Shown here piece by piece: positions 46,081 to 57,999 of a DNA stretch of 64,000 bases. The first letter of the stretch is position 1, and each line of letters begins with the position of its first letter. The notes beneath the pieces were generated by a model. It had not been told where the DNA came from and ran no database searches. It was given only the letters and a program-made list of their open reading frames with translations. The position numbers and the translations under genes are program-made. Location: NCBI RefSeq assembly GCF_954871325.1, contig NC_088775.1:64829561-64893560 (forward strand), given 5' to 3'. This stretch comes from Gordionus sp. m RMFG-2023. Lineage: Eukaryota > Nematomorpha > Gordioida > Chordodea > Parachordodidae.

Positions 46081-46590
46081 ATTTGTCTCTGATCTTCACT
46101 TAATTCTATTAATTAATTGTCTGAAACCAATTAATAATATATGCAATATAAAAAAAATGAAAGCTGTAACCACACTATTGGTCACATCCAATTCATTAAA
46201 TTTTGTATTAAAAATTTTATTAAAATTATTCTTATAAATCGAAATTTTATTAAAATCAGGCTTCCTATGCACAGTTATAAAAGGATAAACCATGATTTCA
46301 TAAATTTATATCAAAAATAAATTTTTTAAAATCCTAAAAAATTAAATTTAAAAAAAAAAACTTTTTAAATTGCGTTGTGTTTAATTTATAATTCAATAAA
46401 AACAAAATTTCTTACCTTTATATATATATCCGGAATTCCTATTATTTTGAGGAACCCGGTCCTAGAAATTGTTCTTCCTTTATAATATCTAAAATTCTCT
46501 TCACAAAATATTCACTATTTTTTTTTTAAATTTTCTTATTCCCCTAATAAGTGTTCGGATCCTGGTCGGTCGGCACCATTAAAATATTTC

Positions 46591-47150
46591 TCATTTTACT
46601 AAATTAATTTAATTTCAATATCTTTATTTAAAATACATTCTTCATATAATATATCACAATATATGTTTCTTGACAATATTTTTTTATCAATTTTGTAATA
46701 ATCCAACAAAAATATCAAATACGAATTTTTGAGTACAATAATATATATATATAAATCTCTTCCAATTTTTTCTCTTTACAATATATTCTATTTTTTCGAT
46801 TCAATCAACAAAAAGAAAAATCATAAAATAAAAATAATATAATATATGTTTTTTTTAAAATTAATATCTATATTTTTTCTAAAATACAAATTATTTAATT
46901 GATTGACATTTATCAATAATTATTTAAAACTACTATTTTAAATATATGTGAAATATACGTCAATAATATTTATACATAAGTAAATAGAATTATTAAAATC
47001 AAATTTTGATTGTAAATATTCTAAAATTGTCTTAATAAAAATATCTGCTTCATTTAAAAATGTAATATTTAAAGTATTATTTGAACATTTAATATAATAT
47101 TTTTAGCAATAGCGCCATAAAATTTATTATCAATTTTTAACTGTAGAGAT
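46591..47150. other. AT-rich stretch, possible 5' LTR zone
   Basis: Beyond the candidate primer-binding site of the gypsy element. Very AT-rich with short (TA)n runs. No gene seen and no match to the 40726-41350 region could be made by eye. Confidence 0.35.
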
Positions 47151-48473
47151 GAACAGAGCTGTAGCATGATTTTGTGAATCTTTTTTAATAAAGAATATTC
47201 TGATTGCAACTGAATATTAAATGCATGAAGATTTCCTACATGTGAAATGATCCCAAATATGCTTCTGCTATTTCATACTCGAAAAAATTTTTCAAAATTT
47301 TATAACAGCTTTTAAAATCTTTATTTAAAAAGTATTTAAGGGTTTGTAAAATTTTAAAATTCTATGATGGCAGGTATTAATGACAACCACCTGATAGGTA
47401 TATATCGCAACAACTCACACCATTCCAAGTCAGACCACTTCACAAACTCTTTTAATTCATTAACTATTTTAGTTGATGAACTAAATTCGTTAAAACATTT
47501 CATCACAATTATTTCGACATTTACAGGTAGTACATTCATTGCCTTCTTCCAAGAAATATGTAGTATATGGCATATACAGCCAATTAGTATTAATTCATTA
47601 TTGTGCTTCCTCAATTCAGTAATTTGGTTTTTGCCAAAATTTACAGAGGCATTATCAGCGCAGAAAGCTGACATGCAAATCATTGATAACCCTGAATCAA
47701 CTATATTTACCATTATGTGGCTAGCTACATCGTTGGATTATTCACTATCCGAGGAAAATTTTTTAACAGTTTTATTGAAATGTTCATATTCTTGTTGAAA
47801 TAGCGAAGGATCGAGGGAAATGTTTTAATATTTCCCATATTAGATGTATCTGTTAGAATTGCATATGGATGCCCATCTTTCAAATCATCTAGAATTGACC
47901 TCTAGGGTTCAGGTACTAAAACACTTGTGACAGCCTTGCTCATTTTTGTTCTGCCACAAGTAAGGTTTGCATTTATATTGAAGTCTTTAAATCTCATGAG
48001 AGAAAGATTCGACCAACATTGTGATGATATAACTCTGTGAATGTTAAATTACATGATAGATGTATACGATTTCCGCAAACGTAGTTGCATCTGTATTATT
48101 TATTATTTTTGAGAATATTTTTGTATTGCAATCGTTGATGATATACTCCCCTGTACTGACTTATATGAATGAAATGATGTTGATTTATTATTGAATAAAA
48201 ATAAAACAGGATAGAAAGAAATTTACAAACTAGACATGTTTTTCGAATAAATATTTAAAATTTATTTTAAATATATAAGAATAATCAATTAATGGCTCTC
48301 AAAATCATTATTTATATATTAAAAACGTTAAAATACTTTTAAAAAAAAATTGCGGGAGAAATTAAAAAATTGCGGTAGATTTCCAATTGCGGTAGTTTTG
48401 CGGGAGAGAGATTGCGTGTAAACTAAAAAATTGCGGGAGTCTCCCGCTGATGGGAGGAGACATGGCAACCCTG
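47150..48473 (-). mobile_element. hAT relic of the ZBED5-like type
   Basis: The minus-strand 5' end is CAGGGTTGCCATGTCTCC (48473 downward), a hAT terminus. Just inside are three to four TTGCGGGAG/TTGCGGTAG repeats, likely subterminal binding sites. The transposase remnant follows, with an open stretch 47713-47354: SAFCADNASVNFGKN, LILIGCICHILHISWKKAMN, FNEFSSSTKIVNELKEF and EWCELLRYIPIRWLSL. This set is typical of hAT proteins related to the domesticated ZBED5/SCAND3 group. The C-terminus and right end were not found. Inserted in a retrotransposon protease segment. Several breaks; inactive. Confidence 0.82.
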
Positions 48474-48474
48474 A

Positions 48475-51220
48475 TCATGAGGTATAATGGTATACTTTGA
48501 TCCAGTGTCGACTTGCATAGTTGTAGTAACATCATTTAATTTCAAAGTAGTCATAAAAGCACTGTCATAACCTTTGTCTATATTTTCAGCCAGGTTGATG
48601 ACATTGAAATCATTTATCGTCATTGGCAGTGTCGACTTTATTTTCCCACTTCTTCAATGTTCATATTATAATTATTGTTATCATAGCAATTTTGATTATC
48701 ATACTGGATTTGTTTTCTTTGATTAAAATCCTTCCACCGATTACGATCGTCATATTCGATTTGTTTTCTTTGGTTATCATTAATATGCCACCTTTTGTTT
48801 TCTTCATAATTATTTGAATTGTTATTATAAGATCGGTTATTATAATGTTTTTGATCATCACATTGAATCTGTCTCCACTGATTATAATTACACTAGGCGT
48901 TGTTCCTACCGTAGTTGTTGTTATAAGATTGATAATTATTATTATGAAAGTTCCTAAAATTGCTATTGTTATACTGATAATTATAATTTTGATAGATGCC
49001 ATCATTATACTGATTATTTCTATAGTTATTGCTATTATAATTATTATTGTTTCTAACATTACTAAAATTCCTATTCCTGTTGTCATTAACATTACTAAAA
49101 TTGTTATTACTATAATTCCTACTAATGTCAAAATTTTGTCTCGCATAGGTCTATTATAATTATTTAGTAATATTCTCATTCCTATTAGAAGTATTGGTTA
49201 TCTAAATTCTTATCATTATTTCTATTATTATCAATATTTTTATTAAATTTTTTATACTAAAAACTTAATTAACATTGTCACTTTCTGATTTAATGTTAAT
49301 ACTATCTAATTTTTCTCCTATTTCAATCATTTCGTCTTGTATAGTTAATATTTTTATTTAATTTATTTTTTAAATTGTCGTTTAAACTAGATTTTCTCAA
49401 TTTTTCTATTATGCGATCATCATTAATAAAATTACATTGTCAACTCAACTTAGAAAGTCCAAAAACCAATCTATGAAAGATTCCTTAACGCCTTGTGATG
49501 CAAGGTTAAATTTGTTAGTTAATATCCAAATATCTTGACTAGGTATAAGGTATTTTAATTTTTTAACGACAACTCTATAATATTTAATATCTACCTTAGT
49601 ACATAATGACTTGTTATCGTATAGTTCGTCAGATAAATTGCTCATCAATGTTTCAATTTTTACTAAATCGGACAAAATTGTTTGAGAAAAATAATCATCA
49701 AGTCTCTCCAAGTCAGTCAAACACCCCTCCAGTTTTGGGAACCTAACCTCCCTGTAGATAATACACTAATTTTTTCGTCCATATTTTATTTAATTTAGCA
49801 TAAAGATAAACATTGATATTATATTCAATTTTTTTTTAACTTTGTGTGTGTCCTTTTATATCGAATAGTTTTTATAATTTATTATATAATTCCATATTTT
49901 TATTTTTATAATTATCGTCATGGCACAATATATATGAGATTTTTTTATATATCATTGTACGTGAATAACCATACCGGGGCACCATAAAAGAATTTAAAGA
50001 TTATATTATATTTTTCTAAAAAAGGATTAACAAACTAAAAAATTATTAAGGTGCAGATATATTATATTACAAAAATAATTTAAATAAAAATAAGGTTACA
50101 GGCAATTTCCATTATTTAACAATCATCCCTCTTATGAGATGTGAGAGCTTTTTGTTCAAATGCTCTGTAATTTTGGCTGTTTTCGTAATAGCACCATTAT
50201 GCCTTTGGCTTGATTCTATCACGTTGGTTTGTGAACATCGTTTTATAGTTGTGCTTAGGTTTGTTTATGTTGGCTTGTGGTCGTTCTCAGTCGTTATCAT
50301 TATCAATTTTAAGATTGCTCTGATATTCATTTGCTAGGCTTGAGTTTGTTGAATCATCGTTTGTTGATAGTTTGCTTTTCAAATTTTTTATATTTTATAT
50401 AAAAATTTTATTCATTTATTTTTAACTAAAATTTTTTCTAGGTCGTAAGTTATAATTTCGATCTTGAACTTGACTTTTTGAACTTTATCTTCAATTTTTC
50501 CCCCTCTAAAAATTTGTCTTTAAGACGTTTAGTTTTTCCATAGCTTCCTTTATCATACTTCTATCTTTTATGTGTGATTTCATTATTATCTTTAAACTTT
50601 ATAAAAGTTTTTATTTTATTATTTTCTTTCATGTTTATATCACTTTAAATTTTATCATATAATTTATCTTTTAATTTTAAAGAATTACTTCGTTTTTAAC
50701 ATTTGGTACTAATTTGCATGATTCAATTTTATTCAAGTTTTTATTATTATGAGATTAATAATTATAATGATTGTTGTATGTTTTTCCATAATATTTATTA
50801 TCTAATTTTCTATTTTCATAATAATAATTATTATTAAATTTATTATATTGATTTCTGTTATAATAATTGTCTGTCACTATATTAATTTATATTATGATTA
50901 TTTTTATAATTTTTACATTTAAAATTTTTATTAGGATAATTAGATAGATTATTTGATCTAGATGTTACTTTTATCTCCGTTACCGATTTATAATTACATA
51001 AACATTTTAATATAAACAGCTTCCTCATAAGTTAAACTTTCATTTCTCGGTACCATTGCTTTCATAACCAAAAAAAAATCATCTGATAAATTATGTGTTA
51101 AACTTAAAGTATTTTTATTATCGTAATATATCAAATAATCTTCTAATTTGTCTATGGACTTTGTTTTATTATTATGGTCCCATATTGGTTTATTCATATG
51201 TTAGAGATTTTATTATTAAA
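48475..51220 (-). mobile_element. LTR retrotransposon gag-protease fossil
   Basis: A decayed LTR-element segment on the minus strand. It contains gag-like pieces (about 51197-50994, 49720-49445), an Asn/Tyr/Arg-rich tail region (about 50950-50600 and 49180-48650), and an aspartic-protease segment (MTTLKLNDVTTTMQVDTGS, near 48550). The gag-like and Asn-rich parts appear twice, so two related copies may lie in tandem. Broken, with roughly ten or more breaks; no LTRs identified. The hAT relic at 47150-48473 cuts its 3' side. Family (gypsy-like) is inferred only from the protease. Confidence 0.6.
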
Positions 51221-52189
51221 AATTTTAATTATTTTTCATCTTTTCATTTTAATCACCTCTTACGTGTTTTAGAATTAAATAAATATAACATTCCAGAATC
51301 CTCTTTCATCTAGTTTGACCATACTCCAGTAGCTAAAGTCATTTCTAAAATTTGTCTCTGAAAAATATCTAAAAAGCTCTCTGAAGTAGCTTTGCTGCCA
51401 CCATGATATATACAGGGAAGGCAGATAACAAGAAATTAAATTTTTTATTATCAAAATTATATCTCTATTTTACAATTTTCTATTCTATATATATTATTTT
51501 TTTATAATTATTTACATATACAAAATTTAAGAAAATAATTTTACAAAATTCAAGAAGAATTTATTTTAAGGTTAAAGAAAAAGAATTTATTTTAAAGTTT
51601 TTACATAAAAAAAAAGAAGATTTAATAAAATCTTGTTTTTATGGTTATTTACAAAATTTATATTTAAATAATCTTTAATTTTATATTTAACACTACCAAA
51701 TTTCATTAATTTGATATTTTTAAAATATTGTTTAACTTGGAGGTTATGGGATATTCCGGATGAGAAATGAAAAATATGCTTGAGCCAACAATTATTTAGC
51801 ATAATGGAATAATAGCTTAATGATGGGGATCCCACTCATATAATTATTTTTGTGAACAGTTATTTTTCACAATTTTTTGGTACTTTGAATCAAAAAGTTC
51901 AAAATAGTGCCGGTTTCTCTTCTATTTTTTTAGCATTCGTTTATTAATATCATTAGATAAAGATCATACTTTAATTATAACTTATAATCCTGATTTTTTT
52001 TTGTTGTAATTGACAAATAATCGACTTTGATCATTTTCAATGGTTTTTTAAATTATAACACAATTTCCAAAAACAAAAGGAGATAGGATAAATAGCTAAA
52101 AATTGCCAATTAAATATAGTGTCGATAATGATATATTGTAGTCTAGAGTGGTAGTTTTTAATATTGATATAACATCTGCGTGGTATAAA
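51221..52189. other. AT-rich non-coding DNA
   Basis: No gene recognised; a minus-strand frame at 51835-51587 has no family resemblance. Confidence 0.45.
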
Positions 52190-52379
52190 AGTTACAATAT
52201 AGCGAATATGAAAATTTTCACTTTTCTATCGTTCATCTTCTCTAAAATCTCAATTTAACATGTTTACAATTTATTATTTTACCCATTTGTTAAAAATAAA
52301 TTCAAAAAGTTTAAAAAAACGATTATGAATTTGTCACTTTTCTATGTTATCCTAGAATGAGCCGTTTTAACAACACTAA
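52190..52379. repeat. Fragment of GACAATTGTC-array unit ending in TAGTGTTGTT-type end
   Basis: TTAACATGTTTACAATTTAT, TTTTACCCATTTGTTA and ACGATTATGA match the unit of the arrays in element F. The fragment ends with GAGCCGTTTTAACAACACTA. It directly links the array type of element F with the hAT-like terminus type. Confidence 0.55.
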
Positions 52380-53453
52380 TATTTTCTATTTCATAGGGCA
52401 GGCCATGTAACATAAAAATTAGGGGGGGGGGATACAGTATTACTAAAATTATCATTCTTGTCCGACAACGCCCATGTCATATTTTTCTTCTTCTTTATAT
52501 TCATCTAATATTAGAAATTATAGTTAAACATACTAGAAACTAAATTCCTTTAGGTATAACAAATAAATCTGAAATTAGATCTAAATATTTTGTATTATTT
52601 GATATTTTTTCCTCTGTACAGACTAAATATTCCAAGCCCAGTAGGGCCTTCATTCGTTATAGTTGTCCTTAACTATCTATAAATGGTACACATCGATAAA
52701 AGGATCTTTCTAGGTGCACGCAATTACTTAAAAGTTTTAAGCCATTATAAAAGTTGTGTTTCCTTTATTAAAAATGCATAGGTACAATCTTCGAGATCAA
52801 TATATTTGGCTTTTTTAATATTCCAAGGTTTAAACTATATTTCAGATTCTTATTAAAATATTTGTCCTTAATGAAGATTTTGGATAAAATTTACGATTAT
52901 ATGAAAATGATGCCTTATGTCGATTCGATATTTTAACTAATGTGAATAGATTTAGTTAAAACAAATGATATATTATTATTTTTCATTATGAGTTTTCAGG
53001 GAAGATATGAATCAATTCAATAAGAAATTAATATTAACTATAATATACTTACACTGATTTACTTGTATGATAAAAATATTACAGCAAATGCCTTTTTCGA
53101 ATTTGAAATGGAAAAATTATATTTTCGAAATATTGACGCATCAAATTGAATAATTTTTTTGTTTGTAATACAAATAATGAATAATCAATTTTTACGAATA
53201 TGAATAACATTTATTTTATTTGAATTTTCAAATCAAAAGTTTTAGGTCTGCTTTGGTCCTAAAAACTGGTTTTTTGTGTATTTTAAAAAATCTCAAATTT
53301 CTGTTAAAGTGCGTACGTTACAAAATTTACCAATTAACTCCGATTTTAGCTGTTTTATTGCCAATGACAAATATTCATATTCAAACTTTTATAAACAAAT
53401 ACAGTATAGACCATTTAATGATTTGAATAAATAAAAAATATATTTGTAATACC
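52380..53453. other. AT-rich non-coding DNA
   Basis: Contains a G-run at 52425-52433 and, near 53095-53215, ATTCG/CGAAT-rich sequence like a decayed copy of the 22613-23361 MITE. No gene seen; the plus frame 53220-53426 is not recognisable. Confidence 0.45.
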
Positions 53454-53461
53454 GGTGTGTC

Positions 53462-53672
53462 TAGTGTTGTTAAATGGCTCGATTTGCGCCGTTTTAAAAA
53501 CAGCTAACTGAGTATTTTATCCAGAAAAATATTGCACGAGCTTGAAGATTAAGCAAATAGATGGACAAAGTGTTGGACATCTATTAGCAAAATCTCGAGG
53601 GTTTATTCTTCTGGCTAAAATATTGAGTTCGCCGTTCTAAAACTGCTCAAGTCGAGCCGTTTAACAATACTA
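53462..53672. mobile_element. hAT-like MITE, 211 bp, with perfect TSD
   Basis: The ends TAGTGTTGTTAAATGGCTCG and CGAGCCGTTTAACAATACTA are inverted repeats. The flanking 8-bp duplication GGTGTGTC (53454-53461 and 53673-53680) is perfect. The interior has TTTATCCAGAAAAATATTGC and TCTGGCTAAAATATTGAG. It lies about 300 bp beyond the fem-1 stop codon. This copy defines the length and boundaries of the TAGTGTTGTTAAA MITE family most clearly. Confidence 0.92.
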
Positions 53673-53831
53673 GGTGTGTCAAATAGCCAAAATTAGATAG
53701 AATGATCATTAATCTTGGCTCTAACCTAAATTTTAATATAAAGCAGACGAAGTTAGATTTGTTATCTTAAGAAATATACAAAATATGATGAGATTATTGT
53801 ATATATACAATTAGGAAATATATGGTTTTTT

Positions 53832-53837
53832 TTTATT
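53832..53837 (-). promoter_or_regulatory. Possible polyadenylation signal of fem-1
   Basis: AATAAA on the minus strand about 130 nt downstream of the fem-1 stop, followed by an A-run. Position is sensible, but AT content makes chance occurrence likely. Confidence 0.4.
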
Positions 53838-53968
53838 CATAACATTTGTGAGTTTGTTATAGAAATTCGACAATAAATAAATAAATAACTTGTTTTAATA
53901 TTGTAAGAAAACAATATTATAAAATGTTTTAAATTATGCTCCGCTTAGAATTATAAAAGATTTGCACC

Positions 53969-55545
53969 TCACGGGCCATGCCGGTCGACAAAAATTTCTA
54001 AATTAAATGGAATACATTTTTTATAAGGTACATAATGCCTTCTGATACATCTCGCGGCCAAACAACTCAAATTCACGTAGACCTGAGAAAACAGGGTGGC
54101 ACATGTGGGCAACTTTTTATTCAGACTGTACAGATCAGCCACATCAATATTTAGAGCCGAAAATCGTGATAACTCTCCAAGATTGTCCTCCTCTTCGCTA
54201 TCATTAATTTCGTAGTCGCCATTTATTGTCAAACTATAATATATCACGTTGTTTTGGTAATAACCGTTAAAACGAAGACCTTCGTCATTTTGGGATAAGC
54301 CATAATCCGTAGTCATGCCCAATTGATCGCGAAAAATATTATAATCTTCGAAATCTTCATTCGATTCGTCACTGTTATATCTATATGATTCGTGATGAAT
54401 GAAATTGGTGTAAGATTGGGATGGTAATTCGTCAGCAGAATGGATATCCATATCATTGTTTTCATTTAAATCTGAGCCTAAAAATATATAATTTACTTTC
54501 TAATTTTTCTATATATGATATAGAGATCGACGCGAGCCGGAAGCCCAAAAAATTTTCGGGCAGAACAACTTGTTAATTTGTTTAAAAGCCAGGACAGGAC
54601 TAGAATTCGCAAAAAAAATTTAAAACTTACAATTTGGAATATTACAATCTTTTTCTTTCAAAATATTTTATTAAGGCCATAGTAGGATAACTGAATAAAA
54701 TTAAAATACAACTACAATTGAATAGAAATACCAGCTTTAGCTATTTAAAAATCTTATATTCAAAAAAATGCAAAGCTATTACTTTAGTCAAGGTTTTATA
54801 GCACTTTAAAAAAATTTTATTCCTTCTATTTAAAACATCATTTATTTTTCTGATCCTTTTTGATCGAAACTTTTCTTTTTTTTTGATGAGAAATTCAGTA
54901 AATATTTTTAGTAAATTTAAAATATATCTATTTATTTAAGCACTTCTTTCGTCACTATTATTAATAGTGTTATCGTTGGATGGATCTTCGTAATTTAAGT
55001 TATCATTTGATAGGTGATGTTCAATAATAATTTCAGAAGTCCGAATGACCCTATTCTTAATAGTTTGCTTAAGGAAACTGGAATCTTTCAATAAACTATT
55101 CCCATCTTTATTAACATAATCACGATGCGCGCCATTTATAATGAGTAAGACTAGGATTCCTAGGGGGAAACTATTATCATACGCTGTTATTTGTAATGGT
55201 GTATTATTGAAATTATCGAGCAAATCTGGGTCAATACCTAAAATGTGAGCTATATATTTTGACATATTGATATAAATAATACCGCATTCGATTAACAGCT
55301 CAACTGTTTTGAAATGAGGAAAACTACACAAGTCATCCTTGAATAGATATTCGTCAACTTTAGTCTTATAATCTACAGCGTAGTGTAGAAATGAATAACC
55401 TTTTTTGCCCCTGGGATCTAGTTTTATTATATGGTACATTTTTTGCTTGAATATAAATGATTCATGATCCTGTAAATCGACTTCCACGTGCAAGAACAGT
55501 TGACACAAATAGAGCACTATCAATAGAGTTGAATCAAAGTTTTTT
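53969..55545 (-). CDS. fem-1: fem-1 homolog, C-terminal part (three exons)
   Basis: FEM1 proteins are ankyrin-repeat substrate receptors of CUL2 ubiquitin ligases. Exons are inferred at 55545-55283, 55237 to about 54944 (54956 is an equally phased donor) and 54477-53969. Exon 1 reads STLLIVLYLCQLFLHVEVDL then YHIIKLDPRGKKGYSFLHYA, the family linker and an ankyrin start. Joining exons 1 and 2 gives ECGIDPDLLDNFNNTPLQIT and IINGAHRDYVNKDG, matching the last two ankyrin repeats. The last exon ends with LSCLAARCIRRHYVPYKKC and IPFNLEIFVDRHGP, the conserved FEM1 C-terminus. Between the ankyrins and this tail lie about 150 extra acidic, Asn/Asp/Ser-rich residues. The 55282-55238 intron is only 45 bp, in frame and stop-free. 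The 5' half of the gene (N-terminal ankyrins) was not found upstream. Confidence 0.9.
55238..55282 (-). other. 45-bp stop-free intron of fem-1
   Basis: On the minus strand it starts GTATTATTT and ends CACATTTTAG. Its removal restores perfect collinearity with FEM1 ankyrin repeats (ECG followed by IDPD). Being 45 bp and without an in-frame stop, retention would add 15 residues to the protein instead of ending it. Confidence 0.85.
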
Positions 55546-57999
55546 CTGAAGATTTTTTTAATATAGATGAGAATTATGAAATTAAAATGTTTTGAAAAAC
55601 TACTTATTAGAGCAAAAGAGCTTATCTAATTTAACGGAGTATAAGGATATATAATCCAATGATAAAAGTAGCTTTAGTAGTTTGTTGATCAGAGCTATAA
55701 AATTAGGATTAAAAAAATTTACAATTTATATTATCACAATCTATTTTTTTAAATTGTCGTCCGAAATGATTGAATTAATTATTAATTAAAATTTTGTTGT
55801 GAAATAATAAATTAGATGGTTAATATAAGAATTTTAAAGCACTTAGCTAGCAAAAATTCAGGATATAGTATAATTTTCACATTTAATAATTTTTCAAAAT
55901 GACAGTTGTTATAACTGATTGCCAATTATAATAAAAAAATATGCTTTTAATTTTTAAATATTCCTTGTTATAAATATAATTTAAATAGAATCAAGTATAT
56001 AGTAATAATTATAGAAGTTTGGCGTCAGGAATACTAAGATTAATAGGACGATAAAAATAGAGGTAAATAGATGTAAATCACGAGATTTAGATAAATTCAA
56101 AGAAAAGTGAGTTTTATGGACACCTTAAGATTTTTAATCCGTTATTGATGAGATATTAAGAAACAATGTGTGATAAATCTTGATCTTCAAATATCAATTA
56201 TTTAAATCTTTCAACTAAACATAATAAATAGGGCTTTATCGATCTAAAATATTTTCATCGATCTAACCCTATATTTACCAATATTATCCCAAGCGGCCCT
56301 GATACTGATATTTTAATGATTTTTTTGTCATTATTTTATTTTATATATAATATAAAATAAACAATGAAAATATGTATGTAATTTTTTTTAAATTTCATCA
56401 GAATATTCACTTATCCCTGCTCCTAAAATTAAAATAAAGTCTCAGGGCGGGTCGCCTGGTTCAACTTATTATTGATATTTACTGCTATTAGCTATTAGCC
56501 GAGGCTAATCAGCTTGCGGGGGAGGGGGCTGCCATTCTCGCTAATTTTTTTGATTTTTAACCTCCTTAATTCTAAAATTTTAATATTTTTTAAAAAGTGA
56601 TAAATTTGAATCCCTTTTCTCTTTTTTATTGTTATAAAATTAAAATTTTTATATAGTCATAGAAATATTTTATTTTTTTATATCTTTTTTATAGCCACGT
56701 AGTAGAAAGAGAATAAAGTTTTATTTTTCGATATTTTTTCCACATCATTTTTATTTTATATTTTTTATAATTAATTAAAATAAACGTTTTGATTTCTCTC
56801 ATTTTAACACATTTATAGATATTTAAAAAAATTCAGGATAATAAAAGATAAAAAAAATGTTTTTTTTGAAGAAATTCGCCATACTAAATATTAAAACGAA
56901 GATTAATAAAGAGGGTACTGGTTGGAGAATAAAATGCAACAATAATCGACAGTGATGACAGGTTTTTTCATTTTTTAGTGGCACCGACTCCACCAAGTGG
57001 CGGGATCTATAAAAATATTCTATAAAATAGATCTTATTGACCCTATAATATTTTAAACATCAAATTTCCTTCAAAAAAAATTATAGCCAACATAAAAAAA
57101 TATTGCCGCTGCTTCTACTTTATTTAAAGTATAGAATGAGGTTCGCCAACAGCAAGTCGTGGTTCCCTCCATTTTTAACATGATTTGAGCCGACTCTAAA
57201 AAGTCTATACCGAATTTTCATGCGAAAACTATCATCTTCGGTCTAATAAGCGATAGCTAGGTTTTGAAAAAAAATATACTATTGCCTCAAATAATAAATA
57301 AAAAATATAGAATTTTTAAAAAAAAATTAATGGCTTTATAAGTAAGCATGAATAATAAAAATTATTTTAATTTTAAGAATTATTTTACATAGATTTTTTT
57401 TATTATTTTAGTCACAAAATCATACCCTCTTTCAAGCATAATGTCTATATTCAAATCAAAAGGTTAATTTGTATTTCAAAAAAGTAAAATTATACGTGTT
57501 TGAAAAAGTACATATATGAGACTAAAAAAGCTAAATTTAGTTAGTACACGAATCAATTATAATATATCCAGTAGAGTGTGGAGCCAAGGCTAAAGTTGAC
57601 TGTTTTGATTGAGCCGATTTAAGAACATTATAGGAAAGTAATAGTCCAATTTTAACAAGATCTTTTAAATGTTTAAATAGGAATTTGAAATTTTCAAATA
57701 GGTGTAGTTAATATAAATCAATCTATATTCTGATAATTTTTATCAAGTTCTTAGGTGTCCCTTTTGTTGTAGTTTATATTTTTTAATATATATTTTTGAT
57801 AAAGTGATTTATTTTAACAGGATGTATTAATTTTAAAATCGTGGATTGATTATTTTATTACATTAAAAAGAAATTATAAGAATGACTTTATCATTAGTAA
57901 ACTTTTTATATTTGAATTTATTTTAAAAAGAATATCATAGTAAATTATTTAAAGGATATCGCCATCAGCGCCGATACTCCTAAATTTAGAATAAAAATC
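55546..57999. other. AT-rich stretch upstream of fem-1 exons
   Basis: Expected to be intron of fem-1, since N-terminal ankyrin exons are missing, but none was recognised on the minus strand. There are isolated GC-richer patches at 56440-56560, 56980-57010 and 57120-57200 without coding signal. A possible transposon end (CAGGGCCGCTTGGG inverse) is at 56290-56305. Confidence 0.4.

Larger units (their letters stand above)
41350..46590 (-). mobile_element. Ty3/gypsy retrotransposon fossil, gag to integrase
   Basis: The fullest LTR element in the window, on the minus strand. Its parts in order are gag with zinc knuckle, protease, reverse transcriptase, RNase H and integrase, which is the Ty3/gypsy gene order. 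A candidate primer-binding site (TGGTGCCGACC ... AGGATCCGAAC, near 46583-46553) lies upstream of gag. Paired LTRs were not confirmed. It is broken, with roughly ten breaks, and a hAT MITE is inserted in the protease region. Open stretches of up to 319 codons suggest an intermediate age, younger than the relic at 24950-26775. Confidence 0.85.

Noticed and set aside
48661-49179. 172-codon isoleucine/threonine-rich frame and its 104-codon opposite-strand partner as membrane proteins
   Set aside because: Hydrophobicity comes from reading an Asn/Tyr codon-repeat region (AAT/AAC, TAT) in the wrong frame; the region is the Asn-rich tail of a retrotransposon gag.
55546-57999. N-terminal ankyrin exons of fem-1
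   Set aside because: No ankyrin pattern (G.TPLH..A) was found on the minus strand; the sequence is low-complexity.
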